Shown here piece by piece: positions 8,366-17,385 of a stretch of DNA of 64,000 nt. The DNA is from an uncultured Bdellovibrionales bacterium (GTDB taxonomy: Bacteria; Bdellovibrionota; Bdellovibrionia; Bdellovibrionales; UBA1609): the NCBI GenBank assembly GCA_903833275.1, contig CAILEP010000007.1, positions 1 through 64,000 on the forward strand, in the 5' to 3' direction. Both the position numbers and the translations under genes were made by a program. Position 1 is the first letter of the stretch, and every line of letters starts with the position of its first letter. The notes under the pieces were generated by a model, which saw only the letters and a list, made by a program, of their open reading frames with translations, was not told the DNA's origin and did no database searches.

Positions 8366-9595
8366 CTACAGCAGCCGTTTGTTCTCGAGTATATTCGAAT
8401 AGGCCAGCAAAATCGAAAATGCCCCAAACACCAGCGTGAGATGCAGAATCGAATTTTCAAAGCCGAACTTGTCGGTGTAAACACCGACCGGAAAGCTCAT
8501 CAGCGGACTGACTGAATTAAACCCTAAAGTTATGAGGGCACCGAGGCGCCCGCGATAGTCATCTGGGGTTGCGAGGTGCATGCTTTGGGTTAGTGAGGCG
8601 ACGCTTAAGTAGACAAAGAAGCCTGTGAGCCCCAGCACGATGGCCGCGACCATCGGTGACGGCACGGCCCTTACGAAGAGCAGTGATATTACGAGCGCCG
8701 GGATGCCGACAATAAGGTTTTTACTTGGGCGCTTGAGGGCCGCCAAAGTAAAGTAGACGGCGCCGATCATGGCCCCTAAGCCCGGAAACGAAAAAAGATA
8801 GCCGAACTGAGAGGCTGGTAAATGAAATTTCTCTTTTAGGTAACTTCTAAATACAACGTTAGACAGCGGCACAACAATTACTAGCGCAGCTAATAACTGC
8901 AATTGCAGGTAACGCATTTTAGGCTCTTGAAAAAAGAATTTGAGACCCTCGAGCGTGCCTCTTAACCCTCGAGATTGAATCGCTGGCCCGCGCGATTCTT
9001 TCGCCCGCAGCTGCACGCGCGTGATCATATAGATGACCCCGAGGTAGCTGATGGCATCGAAAAGAAAGACGTAGGCGGGGCTTTTGAAGGCGATGATAAG
9101 GCCGGCAACGGTGGGGCCTAGCATGCGCGAAATGTGAAAGCCCATAGATTGAATTGCCAGTGATTGCTGAAAATCTTCGCGAGGGGTTAGGCGGGCAAAA
9201 AGCGAAGTGAATGCGGGCCCGTCGAAAGAGCTAACAAAGCCTTCAATCGTTGCGAAAACCATTAGCATCCAAGGCTGAAGGTGGCCGGTGCTCGTAATCA
9301 AAAAGAGCGAAAATGCCGAAATCGTCAAAATCGTTTTGGTGGCAATTAAAAGGGTTCTCGTGTCGGTGCGATCGGCGATCATTCCGCCATAAAGTGTGAG
9401 AAAAAGCCCGGGTATGGCAGTGCAAAGAAGAAGGGTGCCCAACGCGGTGGCCGTGCCCACCATGTCTAGAATAAGCCAACTTCGCGCGAGTTCATGGGAC
9501 CAAGTTCCGACGAGCGAAAAGGCTTGGGCAAAGAAAAACAGCGTAAAATTGGGGTGTCGAAACGGGCTAAAGCGCTTTTTTAGAAAAACCAACAT
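8366..9595 (-). CDS. MFS exporter, EntS-like (MFS_3 type)
   Basis: The ATG at 9595 begins MLVFLKKRFSPFRHPNFTLFF, the usual start of this family; a GTG 63 bases upstream is in frame but adds an unlikely hydrophilic leader. There are about twelve hydrophobic helices. The loop GGMIADRTDTR after the second or third helix is the MFS motif A. Members export small molecules such as siderophores or drugs using the proton gradient; the substrate cannot be read. It is convergent with the diguanylate cyclase and divergent from the aldolase operon. Confidence 0.85.
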   Translation of the reverse strand: MLVFLKKRFSPFRHPNFTLFFFAQAFSLVGTWSHELARSWLILDMVGTATALGTLLLCTAIPGLFLTLYGGMIADRTDTRTLLIATKTILTISAFSLFLITSTGHLQPWMLMVFATIEGFVSSFDGPAFTSLFARLTPREDFQQSLAIQSMGFHISRMLGPTVAGLIIAFKSPAYVFLFDAISYLGVIYMITRVQLRAKESRGPAIQSRGLRGTLEGLKFFFQEPKMRYLQLQLLAALVIVVPLSNVVFRSYLKEKFHLPASQFGYLFSFPGLGAMIGAVYFTLAALKRPSKNLIVGIPALVISLLFVRAVPSPMVAAIVLGLTGFFVYLSVASLTQSMHLATPDDYRGRLGALITLGFNSVSPLMSFPVGVYTDKFGFENSILHLTLVFGAFSILLAYSNILENKRLL

Positions 9596-9720
9596 GTGAG
9601 ATTCTGTCTTTGAGAAATTCCAATTGCATTCGTCGTTTAATAATTCTAGCTTACCCACGTTTATATAGTTAGTTATCGGTAATAAAATTGCCTAATTTTT
9701 CAATGGGTAGCGAGGAACAT

Positions 9721-10641
9721 ATGACGCCTAGAGTTAGAGAGATATTGACCTGGTATGGTGCTGAAAACCCCGGAGTTCTAACAAGCTTAGCTCGCATTTT
9801 AAATCACGGCCGAATTGGTGGTTCGGGCAAAATGGTTATCTTGCCCGTTGATCAGGGCTTTGAGCATGGCCCGGCGCGAAGTTTTGCGAAAAATCCAAAC
9901 GGCTATGACCCTTCTTATCATTTCAATTTAGCAATCGAATCCGGATGCAATGCTTATGCGGCACCGCTGGGCTTTATCGAGGCCTGTGCGCGAGATTATG
10001 CTGGGGACATTCCATTGATTTTAAAAATCAATAACTCTGACACCTTAATGGACGTAAAAGATAATCCGATTTCGGCAGTCACCTCGTCGGTTGAAGATGC
10101 TTTGCGCCTTGGCTGTGTGGGCATTGGGTTCACAATTTACCCCGGCTCGGGCGAGCGCAAACAAATGTACGAAGAGATTGCTGTCGCTTCAAGACAAGCA
10201 AAAAAGGCGGGGCTCGCGGTTGTGATTTGGTCTTACGCCCGCGGCAAAGACATTTCTAAAGAAGGCGAAACGGCTATTGATGTCATTGCCTATTCGGCGC
10301 ACATTGCCGCACAACTTGGCGCCAACATTATTAAGGTGAAGCCACCCAGCTCGCATATCGAACAATCCGAAGCTAAAAAAGTCTATCAAGCCCAAGGTAT
10401 TAAAGTCGAAACTATGGCGGAGCGTTCAAAGCATGTGGTCGACAGCTGTTTCAACGGGCGACGTATCGTGATTTTCAGCGGAGGGGCCTCGAAGTCGACT
10501 GAAGAAATATTAGAAGAGTCGCGCGGCCTGGCACAAGGCGGCGCCTTTGGGTCGATTATGGGTCGCAATGCCTTTCAACGTTCAAAGAAAGAAGCTATTA
10601 AGCTGATTCAAGACGTAATGGATATTTACGTCGGCCGATAA
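9721..10641 (+). CDS. fbaB: class I fructose-bisphosphate aldolase, archaeal/DhnA type
   Basis: It cleaves fructose-1,6-bisphosphate to two triose phosphates, or runs in reverse. Motifs include MVILPVDQGFEHGP, VVIWSYARGKD and the Schiff-base lysine region IIKVKPPSS near residue 205, then IFSGGASKS for phosphate binding. An ATG at 9721 with GAGGA four bases before it is preferred over in-frame TTG 9688 and ATG 9703. It is 306 residues, normal for the family. It leads an operon with lysS 18 bases downstream. Confidence 0.9.
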   Translation: MTPRVREILTWYGAENPGVLTSLARILNHGRIGGSGKMVILPVDQGFEHGPARSFAKNPNGYDPSYHFNLAIESGCNAYAAPLGFIEACARDYAGDIPLILKINNSDTLMDVKDNPISAVTSSVEDALRLGCVGIGFTIYPGSGERKQMYEEIAVASRQAKKAGLAVVIWSYARGKDISKEGETAIDVIAYSAHIAAQLGANIIKVKPPSSHIEQSEAKKVYQAQGIKVETMAERSKHVVDSCFNGRRIVIFSGGASKSTEEILEESRGLAQGGAFGSIMGRNAFQRSKKEAIKLIQDVMDIYVGR

Positions 10642-10659
10642 ATACAAACGAGAGTAAAA

Positions 10660-12135
10660 ATGTCAGAAGTGAAAGACAATCCGCTAAGAGCTGAGAAAAA
10701 AAGAAAACTACATGAATTGCGCGAAAAGGGCATCGACCCTTTTCCGCATGAATTTGATAAGAAAAATAATGCCGGTGATTTGCATGCCAAGTTTGGACAC
10801 CTCAATGCCGGCGACAAGCTTGAAAATGAAAAGGTTGTCATTGCCGGTCGACTGATGACTTTGCGAGATATGGGCAAAGCGGCGTTCTTTACTATTCAAG
10901 ATCAATCGGGTCGAATTCAAATTTATTTTCGTTCGCAAGAGATGAGTGAGCGGGCTCAGGCCTCATTTAAATTAATCGATATTGGCGACATTGTTGGCAT
11001 TACGGGGTTTGTATTTAAAACCCAAAAAGGTGAGCTCTCAATTCACGCCACGGATTTTCAGATTCTTTGCAAGACGCTAGAGCCATTGCCTGAGAAGTAT
11101 CACGGGATTGCGGACGTCGAAATCAAGTATCGTTTGCGTCACCTTGATCTCATAATGAATGAAGAGTCGCGTAAAGTTTTCGTCACTCGTTCAAAAATCA
11201 TCAGCGAATTTCGCAATTTTTTGAATGCTCGTGGGTTTCTCGAAGTAGAAACCCCGGTTTTGCAACCGGTGTACGGCGGGGCCGCGGCGCATCCGTTTTC
11301 GACCCATCATCGAGCACTCGACATGACCTTGTATTTGAAAATTAGCCCCGAGATTTATTTGAAACGATTGATCGTAGGTGGCTTCGAAAAGGTCTATGAG
11401 ATTGCCACCAATTTTCGAAATGAAGGCATTGATCGCTCGCACAACCCTGAATTTCGCATGCTTGAGTTTTATGAGGCCTACACAGATTACAAATATCAGA
11501 TGCGCCAATTCGAGGAGCTCATCGCTCACGTCGCCAAAGCCGTGACGGGTTCAACGAAGGTCATGTATCAGGGCAAAGAGATTGAATTTGCCCCGCCGTG
11601 GCGTCGACTGACGGTCAAAGATAGCATTCGCGAATATGGCGGCATTGATGTTGATAAGCTTACCGAGCAACAACTTTTTGATAAAATCAAAGAGTGGGGC
11701 TCGCATCTTGAGAGGCCCAGCACGCGTGGTGAAATGATGATGGAGGCTTTCGATCTTAAGGTTGAGCACAATCTATGGCAGCCGACGTTTATTATGGATC
11801 ACCCTGTTGAAATTTCGCCCTTAACTAAAAAGCATCGTGAACACCCCGGGTTGGTCGAGCGATTTGAACCTGTTTGCGCGGGCATGGAGATCGGCAACGC
11901 TTACACCGAGCTTAACGACCCTGAAGATCAATTTCAAAGACTCAAAGAGCAAGAGGGCAAGCGAAAGACAGACGAACAGGCGCACCCGCTCGACGAAGAT
12001 TTCATTCACGCCATTGATGTGGGTATGCCCCCCACGGGTGGCGTTGGTATTGGCGTTGAGCGCATTATTATGCTGCTCACCGACCAACCGAGTATTCGCG
12101 ACATTATTTTCTTTCCGACCATGAAGTTGAAATGA
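10660..12135 (+). CDS. lysS: lysyl-tRNA synthetase, class II
   Basis: It charges tRNA-Lys. The N-terminal OB-fold anticodon domain (about residues 55-150) has the VVIAGRLMTLRDMGKAAFFTIQD stretch. The class II motifs follow: motif 1 around FLEVETPVLQP, motif 2 FRNEGIDRSHNPEF near residue 252, and motif 3 GVGIGVERIIML near 462. The length of 491 is typical. It is second in the aldolase operon, and its stop overlaps the next start as ATGA. Confidence 0.97.
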   Translation: MSEVKDNPLRAEKKRKLHELREKGIDPFPHEFDKKNNAGDLHAKFGHLNAGDKLENEKVVIAGRLMTLRDMGKAAFFTIQDQSGRIQIYFRSQEMSERAQASFKLIDIGDIVGITGFVFKTQKGELSIHATDFQILCKTLEPLPEKYHGIADVEIKYRLRHLDLIMNEESRKVFVTRSKIISEFRNFLNARGFLEVETPVLQPVYGGAAAHPFSTHHRALDMTLYLKISPEIYLKRLIVGGFEKVYEIATNFRNEGIDRSHNPEFRMLEFYEAYTDYKYQMRQFEELIAHVAKAVTGSTKVMYQGKEIEFAPPWRRLTVKDSIREYGGIDVDKLTEQQLFDKIKEWGSHLERPSTRGEMMMEAFDLKVEHNLWQPTFIMDHPVEISPLTKKHREHPGLVERFEPVCAGMEIGNAYTELNDPEDQFQRLKEQEGKRKTDEQAHPLDEDFIHAIDVGMPPTGGVGIGVERIIMLLTDQPSIRDIIFFPTMKLK

Positions 12136-13046
12136 GATTTTTTTCGTCAAAAGTGAATTGGCGCTTAATATTGTTTTTTCATATTGCGGTTGTGGGCTGC
12201 GCCCAGGCACCGACCAAGACTTTTACGACCGAAGATATTGACGTTTTATTTCTTCAAAAAAACTTAAAGGTGCCGATCGCCCTCAGCCCGCAGACGGTGA
12301 TTGTCGATGCGCGGCCGGCCTTCGAGTATGCGGTTGTCCACCCGCCTAATGCTATCAATCTTCAGTGGCGGGATTTCTGTGACCCTTCGGGGTCGGCCAG
12401 TGGAGTTTTGAGAAAAGATCAAACAGAAGGCGCGAGGCGGCTTTCTCTAATGGGTGTCACACCGAGTTCGCAAGTTGTTGTCGTTGGCGCGGGCCTCAAT
12501 GGTCGTGGCGAAGAGGGGCGTATCGCTTGGACTTTGCTTTATCTAGGCATTCAAGATGTTCAAACCGCCCAACTTGATTCTCTCGGTTTTAGATATTCAA
12601 ACACCGAGGCCCCCCCGCGAGCGAATAAGCCGCTCTGGGTGCCCAACCTTCGTTCGCAAATTGCCGTCGGGCTCGACGAATTTAAAGAGTTGATGCAGCA
12701 GAGTGAGAAAGCCCCGGCCGGTAATCTCGATGGTCGGGTGGTTTTTATCGATGTGCGGCCGGCGGAAGAGGTTCAGCTGACGCAACAGCTTGTAAGTCAG
12801 CGAGCTTCAAAGTTTCATCCGCTCAACTTAAGCTGGAACACTTTTTTTGGCCAAAACGGGCGCCCCGATTTTTCGGTGAGGCAGCGGCTTGCGGCATTAA
12901 AGATCGGAAGTAAAGATCGGATTATTGTTATATCAAATCATGGAGTGCGTTCGGGCGCTGTTACCTACGCTTTACTGGCGTTAGGTTATAAAAAAGCCGC
13001 CAACTATGCCGGCGGCTACGAAGAACTTTTAAATTTAAATAAATAA
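12132..13046 (+). CDS. lipoprotein with two rhodanese-like domains lacking the catalytic Cys
   Basis: A signal peptide ends in the lipobox VVGC, so this is a lipoprotein. Two rhodanese folds follow: the first from DARPAFEYAVVHPPNAINL to VVVVGAGLNGRGEEG, the second from FIDVRPAEEV to IIVISNHGVRSGAVTYALLALGY. In active sulfurtransferases a Cys begins the CxxGxRS loop. Here the second domain has N-H-G-V-R-S and the first has G-L-N-G-R-G, so neither keeps the Cys. A binding or structural role in the envelope is likely. It is translationally coupled to lysS. Confidence 0.85.
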   Translation: MRFFSSKVNWRLILFFHIAVVGCAQAPTKTFTTEDIDVLFLQKNLKVPIALSPQTVIVDARPAFEYAVVHPPNAINLQWRDFCDPSGSASGVLRKDQTEGARRLSLMGVTPSSQVVVVGAGLNGRGEEGRIAWTLLYLGIQDVQTAQLDSLGFRYSNTEAPPRANKPLWVPNLRSQIAVGLDEFKELMQQSEKAPAGNLDGRVVFIDVRPAEEVQLTQQLVSQRASKFHPLNLSWNTFFGQNGRPDFSVRQRLAALKIGSKDRIIVISNHGVRSGAVTYALLALGYKKAANYAGGYEELLNLNK

Positions 13047-13064
13047 ACTTCTAAGAGGCCGACG

Positions 13065-13090
13065 CTTAGCCCGAGGCTATTTTGTTTTTA
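13065..13090 (+). terminator. candidate intrinsic terminator of the fbaB-lysS operon
   Basis: A short stem TAGCC (13067-13071) / GGCTA (13075-13079) with a CGA loop is followed by TTTTGTTTTT. It lies 20 bases after the rhodanese stop codon and overlaps the 3' end of the convergent gene. The stem is only five pairs, so strength is uncertain. Confidence 0.5.
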
Positions 13091-13598
13091 GGGCTGAGCT
13101 CGCCGTTCGAAGGCACGAGCTAAGGTCGTCGACCGGCTTGGTCACTCCCTGACTCATTGAGCTGCCTTTAACGTGAACAGATAGATTTTTCACGCCGTCA
13201 AGACTCAGGCCCTGAACGAGGTCCCATGATTCTATAACTTTAGCCGTGCCGTCCGTTCGTTGGCCCTTTAAGTAGGAGTTAAACGACTGATGTTCACAAA
13301 CAAAGCGGGCGGTGCCCGTGATGTTGTTGGCTTTGTCATCGATTTTGTATTCGACGTTATCAGAGGGCAGCTGTGTCGATTGGTTGTCTTCAGTTAACGT
13401 GTAGATCGTTTGATTGTTCACGATCTCTTGCGCCAGAATCAGGGTGACATCTTTGCCTTCAGATTTACAGAGATACGAACCGGTCAAAATGGGGCAGGTT
13501 GCCGGGGTGCCCACAGCCGCGTAAGATAAAATAGGCCCGCCTAATGTAAGCCCTAAACCTATAAATAGTGCCAATATTGCTGAATTTTTGGTGATCAT
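13077..13598 (-). CDS. exported hypothetical protein
   Basis: A 173-residue protein with a signal peptide ending near SYA. GGGGGGA stands before the ATG. The mature part has four Cys (TCPILTGSYLC near the N-terminus, FVCEH in the middle, SSCLR near the end), consistent with disulfides in the periplasm. Strands dominate. No family is recognised. It lies just downstream of the barrel-like gene at 13681-14565 on the same strand, with an 82-base gap. Confidence 0.65.
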   Translation of the reverse strand: MITKNSAILALFIGLGLTLGGPILSYAAVGTPATCPILTGSYLCKSEGKDVTLILAQEIVNNQTIYTLTEDNQSTQLPSDNVEYKIDDKANNITGTARFVCEHQSFNSYLKGQRTDGTAKVIESWDLVQGLSLDGVKNLSVHVKGSSMSQGVTKPVDDLSSCLRTASSALKTK

Positions 13599-13680
13599 AA
13601 TTCCCCCCGGAATGTGTTGAAGTATCGAGTTGCGCCGGCCGGCAAGTCAAAGCCTTCGGTCGCTCTGTAAAAAATGCAGA

Positions 13681-14565
13681 CTAATCGAAGGTGTATGTTG
13701 CACCTAAGGTAATGGCAGAGGTCGCCTTGTACGCTTGCCCTGTAGCCGGATCGATACCTTCAGATTTGGTTCTAGAGAGTTCGGCATTGCTACTCCAGTT
13801 GTCGTTGAAGAAATACTCAGCGTTTAAGGCGGACGTCGAACTTAAGCTTTTGTCAAACGCGGATTGGCTTGAGCCCAGTGAGGCGCCGACGTCCAGTTTC
13901 TCAAAATGATAGGTCACATCGAGGGCATTGCTATAGTTAACCAACGTTTGTGCCAAGCTAAGTGTGTTGTTTGAAAATACTCTTGCGGCCTTTGACGTCG
14001 AAAGCAAAGTCATATCTTCGTTATAATCATGTTGCTCGGTCGAAATTCTCAGGTCCCAATTTGTGAAACCGGTGTAGGTATAGGCGAGATCAAATGAGAA
14101 ATCATTCACCTGTAAATCGCGGACTCTACCCCTCAAGGTTACGGCTTGAAATCGGATCGTGCCATCTGCCGGAGTGAGCTCGAGCTTCCAATTCTTTGCT
14201 TTATAGTGCAGCGGAGCGCGAATAGTGGCTTCGCTTAATATCCCTCTTACGCCAAACCACTTTATGCCTGCGCCGCCGCTGAATTTTTGGCGGGGGCTTG
14301 AGCTTAGGTCGGCCTCAAAGGCGCTCGATGAGCTTGTATTGCCCGAAGTGTCTTTTGTTTTTGTCGACTCGCCATCAAGATAAAGTTCATTGTTGTTTGC
14401 AAAAAAGATCGAGCCACTCAATTTGTTGGTTACATTCTTTTGCGAGTCGCCGCTGTATTCGTAGTGCACAGTATTCGGGTCGAGTTCTGGAGGTGCCGCG
14501 AAGGACTTTAGAGCAAAAAAACACAGTATAACGAGTAGGGCCCTTGTCAGTAGTCTCTGAACCAT
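13681..14565 (-). CDS. predicted outer-membrane beta-barrel protein
   Basis: A signal peptide (residues 1-23, ending SFA) is followed by about 270 residues of alternating polar and aromatic strands, for example WDLRISTEQHDYNEDMTLL and DVTYHFEKLDVGASLG. The chain ends in ATYTFD, close to the C-terminal aromatic signature that targets barrels to the outer membrane. About 10-14 strands are plausible. No specific family is recognised. It may be a pore or a structural barrel. Confidence 0.65.
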   Translation of the reverse strand: MVQRLLTRALLVILCFFALKSFAAPPELDPNTVHYEYSGDSQKNVTNKLSGSIFFANNNELYLDGESTKTKDTSGNTSSSSAFEADLSSSPRQKFSGGAGIKWFGVRGILSEATIRAPLHYKAKNWKLELTPADGTIRFQAVTLRGRVRDLQVNDFSFDLAYTYTGFTNWDLRISTEQHDYNEDMTLLSTSKAARVFSNNTLSLAQTLVNYSNALDVTYHFEKLDVGASLGSSQSAFDKSLSSTSALNAEYFFNDNWSSNAELSRTKSEGIDPATGQAYKATSAITLGATYTFD

Positions 14566-14652
14566 TTGAATCTCCGAAGTAAATACCTTGGTAATTCAAA
14601 TGATATCGAAGGCCTTGGGCTGGCGCAATTTGTGAAAGCCGAACCCGACCTA

Positions 14653-15075
14653 CTAGTTTTTCGGTCTGGCGGCGCGGCGGCGCTTCACTGTTTCGCGAAT
14701 TTGGGTGCGTCGCTCTGGCGAGAGTGCATTCCAGCGCTGCCAGCGTTGGCGAATGGCCGCTTGTCGATCGGCCGGCAACTCTTTAAATCGTTTGTAATTT
14801 TCGCGAATTTTATCTCGCTTTTCTGGGGGTAAGTCGCGAAAGCGCTGAAACGAAGCTTTGATTTTTTCTTGCTTCTCTGGCGGCATATCTTTGAATCGCT
14901 GCCATCGTTTACGGATCTCTTCGCGTTGCTCGGGGGTTAGGTTCTTCCAGCGATTGGTATTCTCGCTGTCTCCGTCGCTCGAGGGGGTTGTGTTCGCCGC
15001 AATCGCCGATGGGGCATTGAGGATGAATAGCGGGAGGGCGGCACCTAGCCATTTTAGAGCAGTTCTTCTATTCAT
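14653..15075 (-). CDS. DUF3106 repeat protein with a Tat-like signal
   Basis: The ATG at 15075 follows GGAG and gives MNRRTALKWLGAALPLF, a twin-arginine-like signal ending SAIAA. The mature part is four to five tandem units of about 20 residues with the form L-(P/T)-PE-(K/Q)-R-x-x-I-R-x-x-x-x-R-(F/W)-K, the DUF3106 pattern. Related proteins are often envelope-stress or metal-linked, but the function is not established. It is the last gene of an ECF-sigma operon and overlaps the previous stop, so sigma-linked expression is likely. Confidence 0.75.
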   Translation of the reverse strand: MNRRTALKWLGAALPLFILNAPSAIAANTTPSSDGDSENTNRWKNLTPEQREEIRKRWQRFKDMPPEKQEKIKASFQRFRDLPPEKRDKIRENYKRFKELPADRQAAIRQRWQRWNALSPERRTQIRETVKRRRAARPKN

Positions 15076-15289
15076 TGTGTTCTCCAGTGCCATCGGCGGG
15101 CGTTTCAGAGTTGCCAAAGGGGCTATTGCCAGCCGCATTTTTATGAGCTGTTTTTTCAATATTCTTATTTAGGTTTTGAGTGTCGCCCAGCATTCGCCAG
15201 TCGGCTTCAGTGTCAAGCACCTCAAAATCGGTTAAAATATCGAGCGATTCAATAAGTTCTGAATCGTCATTCGTTTTGCTTTTCGCCAT
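15068..15289 (-). CDS. small acidic hypothetical protein of the sigma operon
   Basis: A 73-residue acidic, soluble protein (DDSELIESLDILTDFEVLDTEADW near its start) with a disordered C-terminus. Its start lies inside the 3' end of the gene before it and its stop overlaps the next start, so it is tightly coupled. The LTDFEVLDTEADW part resembles acidic stretches found next to anti-sigma factors. The function is unknown, perhaps a partner of the sigma system. Confidence 0.6.
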   Translation of the reverse strand: MAKSKTNDDSELIESLDILTDFEVLDTEADWRMLGDTQNLNKNIEKTAHKNAAGNSPFGNSETPADGTGEHNE

Positions 15290-15593
15290 CGGATTCTCCG
15301 TCCCATTCTTCTAGGGTTTCAAGATCGCTAAAAAGATCCGCATCAGTCAGCATTTCGTGTTCGTGCTGAAGCAATTCGATTTCGTCATGATGGGGGCGCG
15401 ATTCGCGTCTGAATACAAAAACAGCCGCCAGTGCCGCCAGCGTAAGTGTGCTGATAAAGGCCCAACGCGAAGTGGATCGACTGGATTTGGCCGCGCCCAA
15501 TGATTGAGTCATCTCAAGTTGTGCCGCCGACAGGACACGATCAGAGTATTGAGGCGAAACCGGTTCATGAAAAAGCTCTGACCACTTTTTCAT
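15267..15593 (-). CDS. single-pass membrane protein, candidate anti-sigma factor
   Basis: 108 residues: an N-terminal cytoplasmic part of about 43 residues, one transmembrane helix (WAFISTLTLAALAAVFVF), then a short acidic tail. Its start overlaps the sigma factor stop (ATGA-like). Size, topology and position fit a small anti-sigma factor that holds the sigma at the membrane. No zinc-binding anti-sigma motif (HxxxCxxC) is present, so the assignment rests on context. Confidence 0.6.
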   Translation of the reverse strand: MKKWSELFHEPVSPQYSDRVLSAAQLEMTQSLGAAKSSRSTSRWAFISTLTLAALAAVFVFRRESRPHHDEIELLQHEHEMLTDADLFSDLETLEEWDGESDGEKQNE

Positions 15594-16201
15594 AACGCCC
15601 CTCTTTTGGCCGAGGTTGGCGAGGCAACGTTGGCAATCGAAGTGTTTTTGACCTGGCGATGGATTTGGGTTCGCGCCCGAAAGATCAAAGACTTTACGGC
15701 GGATACTGACGTCGACATTTCGCCGGCAATATCTTCATAGGTTAAATCTTCTACCGCATAGAGAAGCAGCGCCACTCGCTGTGTTTCGGGCAGTGAATCG
15801 ATAGCGGCTTTTAGCTCGAGCCAATTTTCTTTATTGAGAATTTCTTCTTCGAGCGATTGTTGGGCAGGGAGGTGCTCTCGACCCGCCGACTCGTCGCCAT
15901 CTACTGGTGATTCGGTCACAACGAGGCGATTTTCTTTTCGCAGTTCGTTGAGACAGAGATTGCGTGTTAATGTGTAAAGCCAAGCCACAAAATGCCCCTT
16001 GCCTTGATAGCTGGGAGCTAATCGAATCACCTTCATCCATATTTCTTGCGTGATATCTTCAGCGCGATCTCGCGCCAAAACGTATCGATTGGCATAGCCG
16101 AGTAAGTGGCCGCCATGTCGCAAGAACAGAACCTGAAAGGCCCGCATATCGCGAAGAGCGATTTTTGCGATCAATTCGTCGTCTGAGGAGGTGTCTTTCA
16201 T
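15590..16201 (-). CDS. ECF-family RNA polymerase sigma factor
   Basis: The ATG at 16201 has GGGAG five bases upstream. Region 2 is FLRHGGHLLGYANRYVLARDRAEDITQEIWMKVIRLAPSY, with the DITQEIWMKV promoter-melting helix. Region 4 is LPETQRVALLLYAVEDLTYEDIAGEMSTSVSAVKSLIFRAR, the -35-recognition helix-turn-helix. No region 1 or 3 is present, as in ECF factors. It leads a four-gene operon with a membrane anti-sigma candidate. A GTCTT-GAGAC palindrome lies about 90 bases upstream (16293-16307). Confidence 0.92.
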   Translation of the reverse strand: MKDTSSDDELIAKIALRDMRAFQVLFLRHGGHLLGYANRYVLARDRAEDITQEIWMKVIRLAPSYQGKGHFVAWLYTLTRNLCLNELRKENRLVVTESPVDGDESAGREHLPAQQSLEEEILNKENWLELKAAIDSLPETQRVALLLYAVEDLTYEDIAGEMSTSVSAVKSLIFRARTQIHRQVKNTSIANVASPTSAKRGAL

Positions 16202-16292
16202 ATACTCCCACAAGCTAGAAACACTCAGCTCTGGATAAAGTTGCGCTCATTCAAGAGTTCAACAAAAAGTCATTAGGTTCAAGGGGTTAGAG

Positions 16293-16307
16293 GTCTTGTT
16301 TTGAGAC
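16293..16307. repeat. degenerate copy of the GTCTCA/TGAGAC palindrome
   Basis: GTCTTGTTTTGAGAC differs by two bases from the 15-mer at 19843. It lies between the HD-GYP gene and the ECF sigma start, so it could be a regulatory site of the sigma operon. Confidence 0.35.
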
Positions 16308-16336
16308 AGCGCAGACCTTTGAAGGGCCCGTACGTT

Positions 16337-17293
16337 TTAGGGGCGGACCTTGTCTTCCATCTTAAATAAAACGGCATACATCGCTCTTAGCATGGCATCG
16401 TCATAGCGGCCAGCGAGCTTAGTGCGCATAAATTCAAGGGCAGCCGACGGCTTCATCGGCTTGTTGTAGGAGCGTTGTGTGGTCAAGGCATCAAACGTAT
16501 CGGCGAGGGCCACGATCTTGGCCATAGGGTGAATTTCGTGGGCTTGCAACTGCTGTGGGTAGCCATTGCCGGCCACGCTTTCGTGGTGCTCAAAGCAGCA
16601 GGCTTTGATGGCTTCGGTCGCTTTGTGTTCGGTTAAAATGACCAGCCCATATTGTGGATGCTTTTGCATCTGAGCCCATTCGACATCATTAAGTGGGCCG
16701 TCTTTGCAGATAATATCAACGCTCACCTGACGTTTACCAATGTCATGAAAGAGAGCGCCTTGCCCCATTTCAATTAGAGCCGCACTGTCAAAGCCGAGAA
16801 CTTGGCTGAGCCCCAAGCAGTAAATGCCGACATCAAGCGAATGCGTGTAGGTGTAAAAATCGTGACTTGAGAGCCCAATAAGATGCGCCATCGCCTCTGG
16901 CTCTGAGCCCATAAGCGCCACAAACTGTTGCACGATTTCTTTGGTTTCGACGAGTGCATTTTGTATATCAGGGCTTTCAAAAAGCTCTTCGACAAGGGTC
17001 AGCGAGCTTTCACGCAACATGATTGCTTTTTCAAGGGGGTTGAATTTTTTCGAATTCAAATTTTGGTGTACATATTTTTTGAATGCCGGTCGGTCTTCTG
17101 TGCGCACAAAAAAACTGTCGGGGGCCTTGTTTTCAAATTTAGCAAGTTTCTCTTTGGTTAGGCTGTCGCCCGCGCGCAGATAATGTATGAGCTTCTGATT
17201 AATTGAGACATAGAGGTCAAAAGGGATCGGTTCTTTCGAATCGAGCGAATGAAGTCGCACTTTTATGAAGTTTTCTGTATTTTGCTCCGCCAT
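16337..17293 (-). CDS. HD-GYP domain protein, likely cyclic di-GMP phosphodiesterase
   Basis: The HD pair is in ALFHDIGKRQV near residue 181, and the GYP motif is in HHESVAGNGYPQQL near 244, with DTFDALTTQRSY after it. In typical active members the sequence is HHERxDGxGYP; here ESVAG replaces ERxDG, so activity should be tested. The first 110 residues resemble the DUF3391-type N-terminal region. It is 318 residues and cytoplasmic. It probably degrades or senses cyclic di-GMP made by enzymes such as the one at 7238. No ribosome-binding site is obvious. Confidence 0.88.
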   Translation of the reverse strand: MAEQNTENFIKVRLHSLDSKEPIPFDLYVSINQKLIHYLRAGDSLTKEKLAKFENKAPDSFFVRTEDRPAFKKYVHQNLNSKKFNPLEKAIMLRESSLTLVEELFESPDIQNALVETKEIVQQFVALMGSEPEAMAHLIGLSSHDFYTYTHSLDVGIYCLGLSQVLGFDSAALIEMGQGALFHDIGKRQVSVDIICKDGPLNDVEWAQMQKHPQYGLVILTEHKATEAIKACCFEHHESVAGNGYPQQLQAHEIHPMAKIVALADTFDALTTQRSYNKPMKPSAALEFMRTKLAGRYDDAMLRAMYAVLFKMEDKVRP

Positions 17294-17385
17294 AACTGTT
17301 TCAGTCTGCCACGATTAATGGCAGTATCCAAAGCCGAGAGCAATGGCATAAGGACTAAAGGACAGACCCAATCGAAAGACGCACA

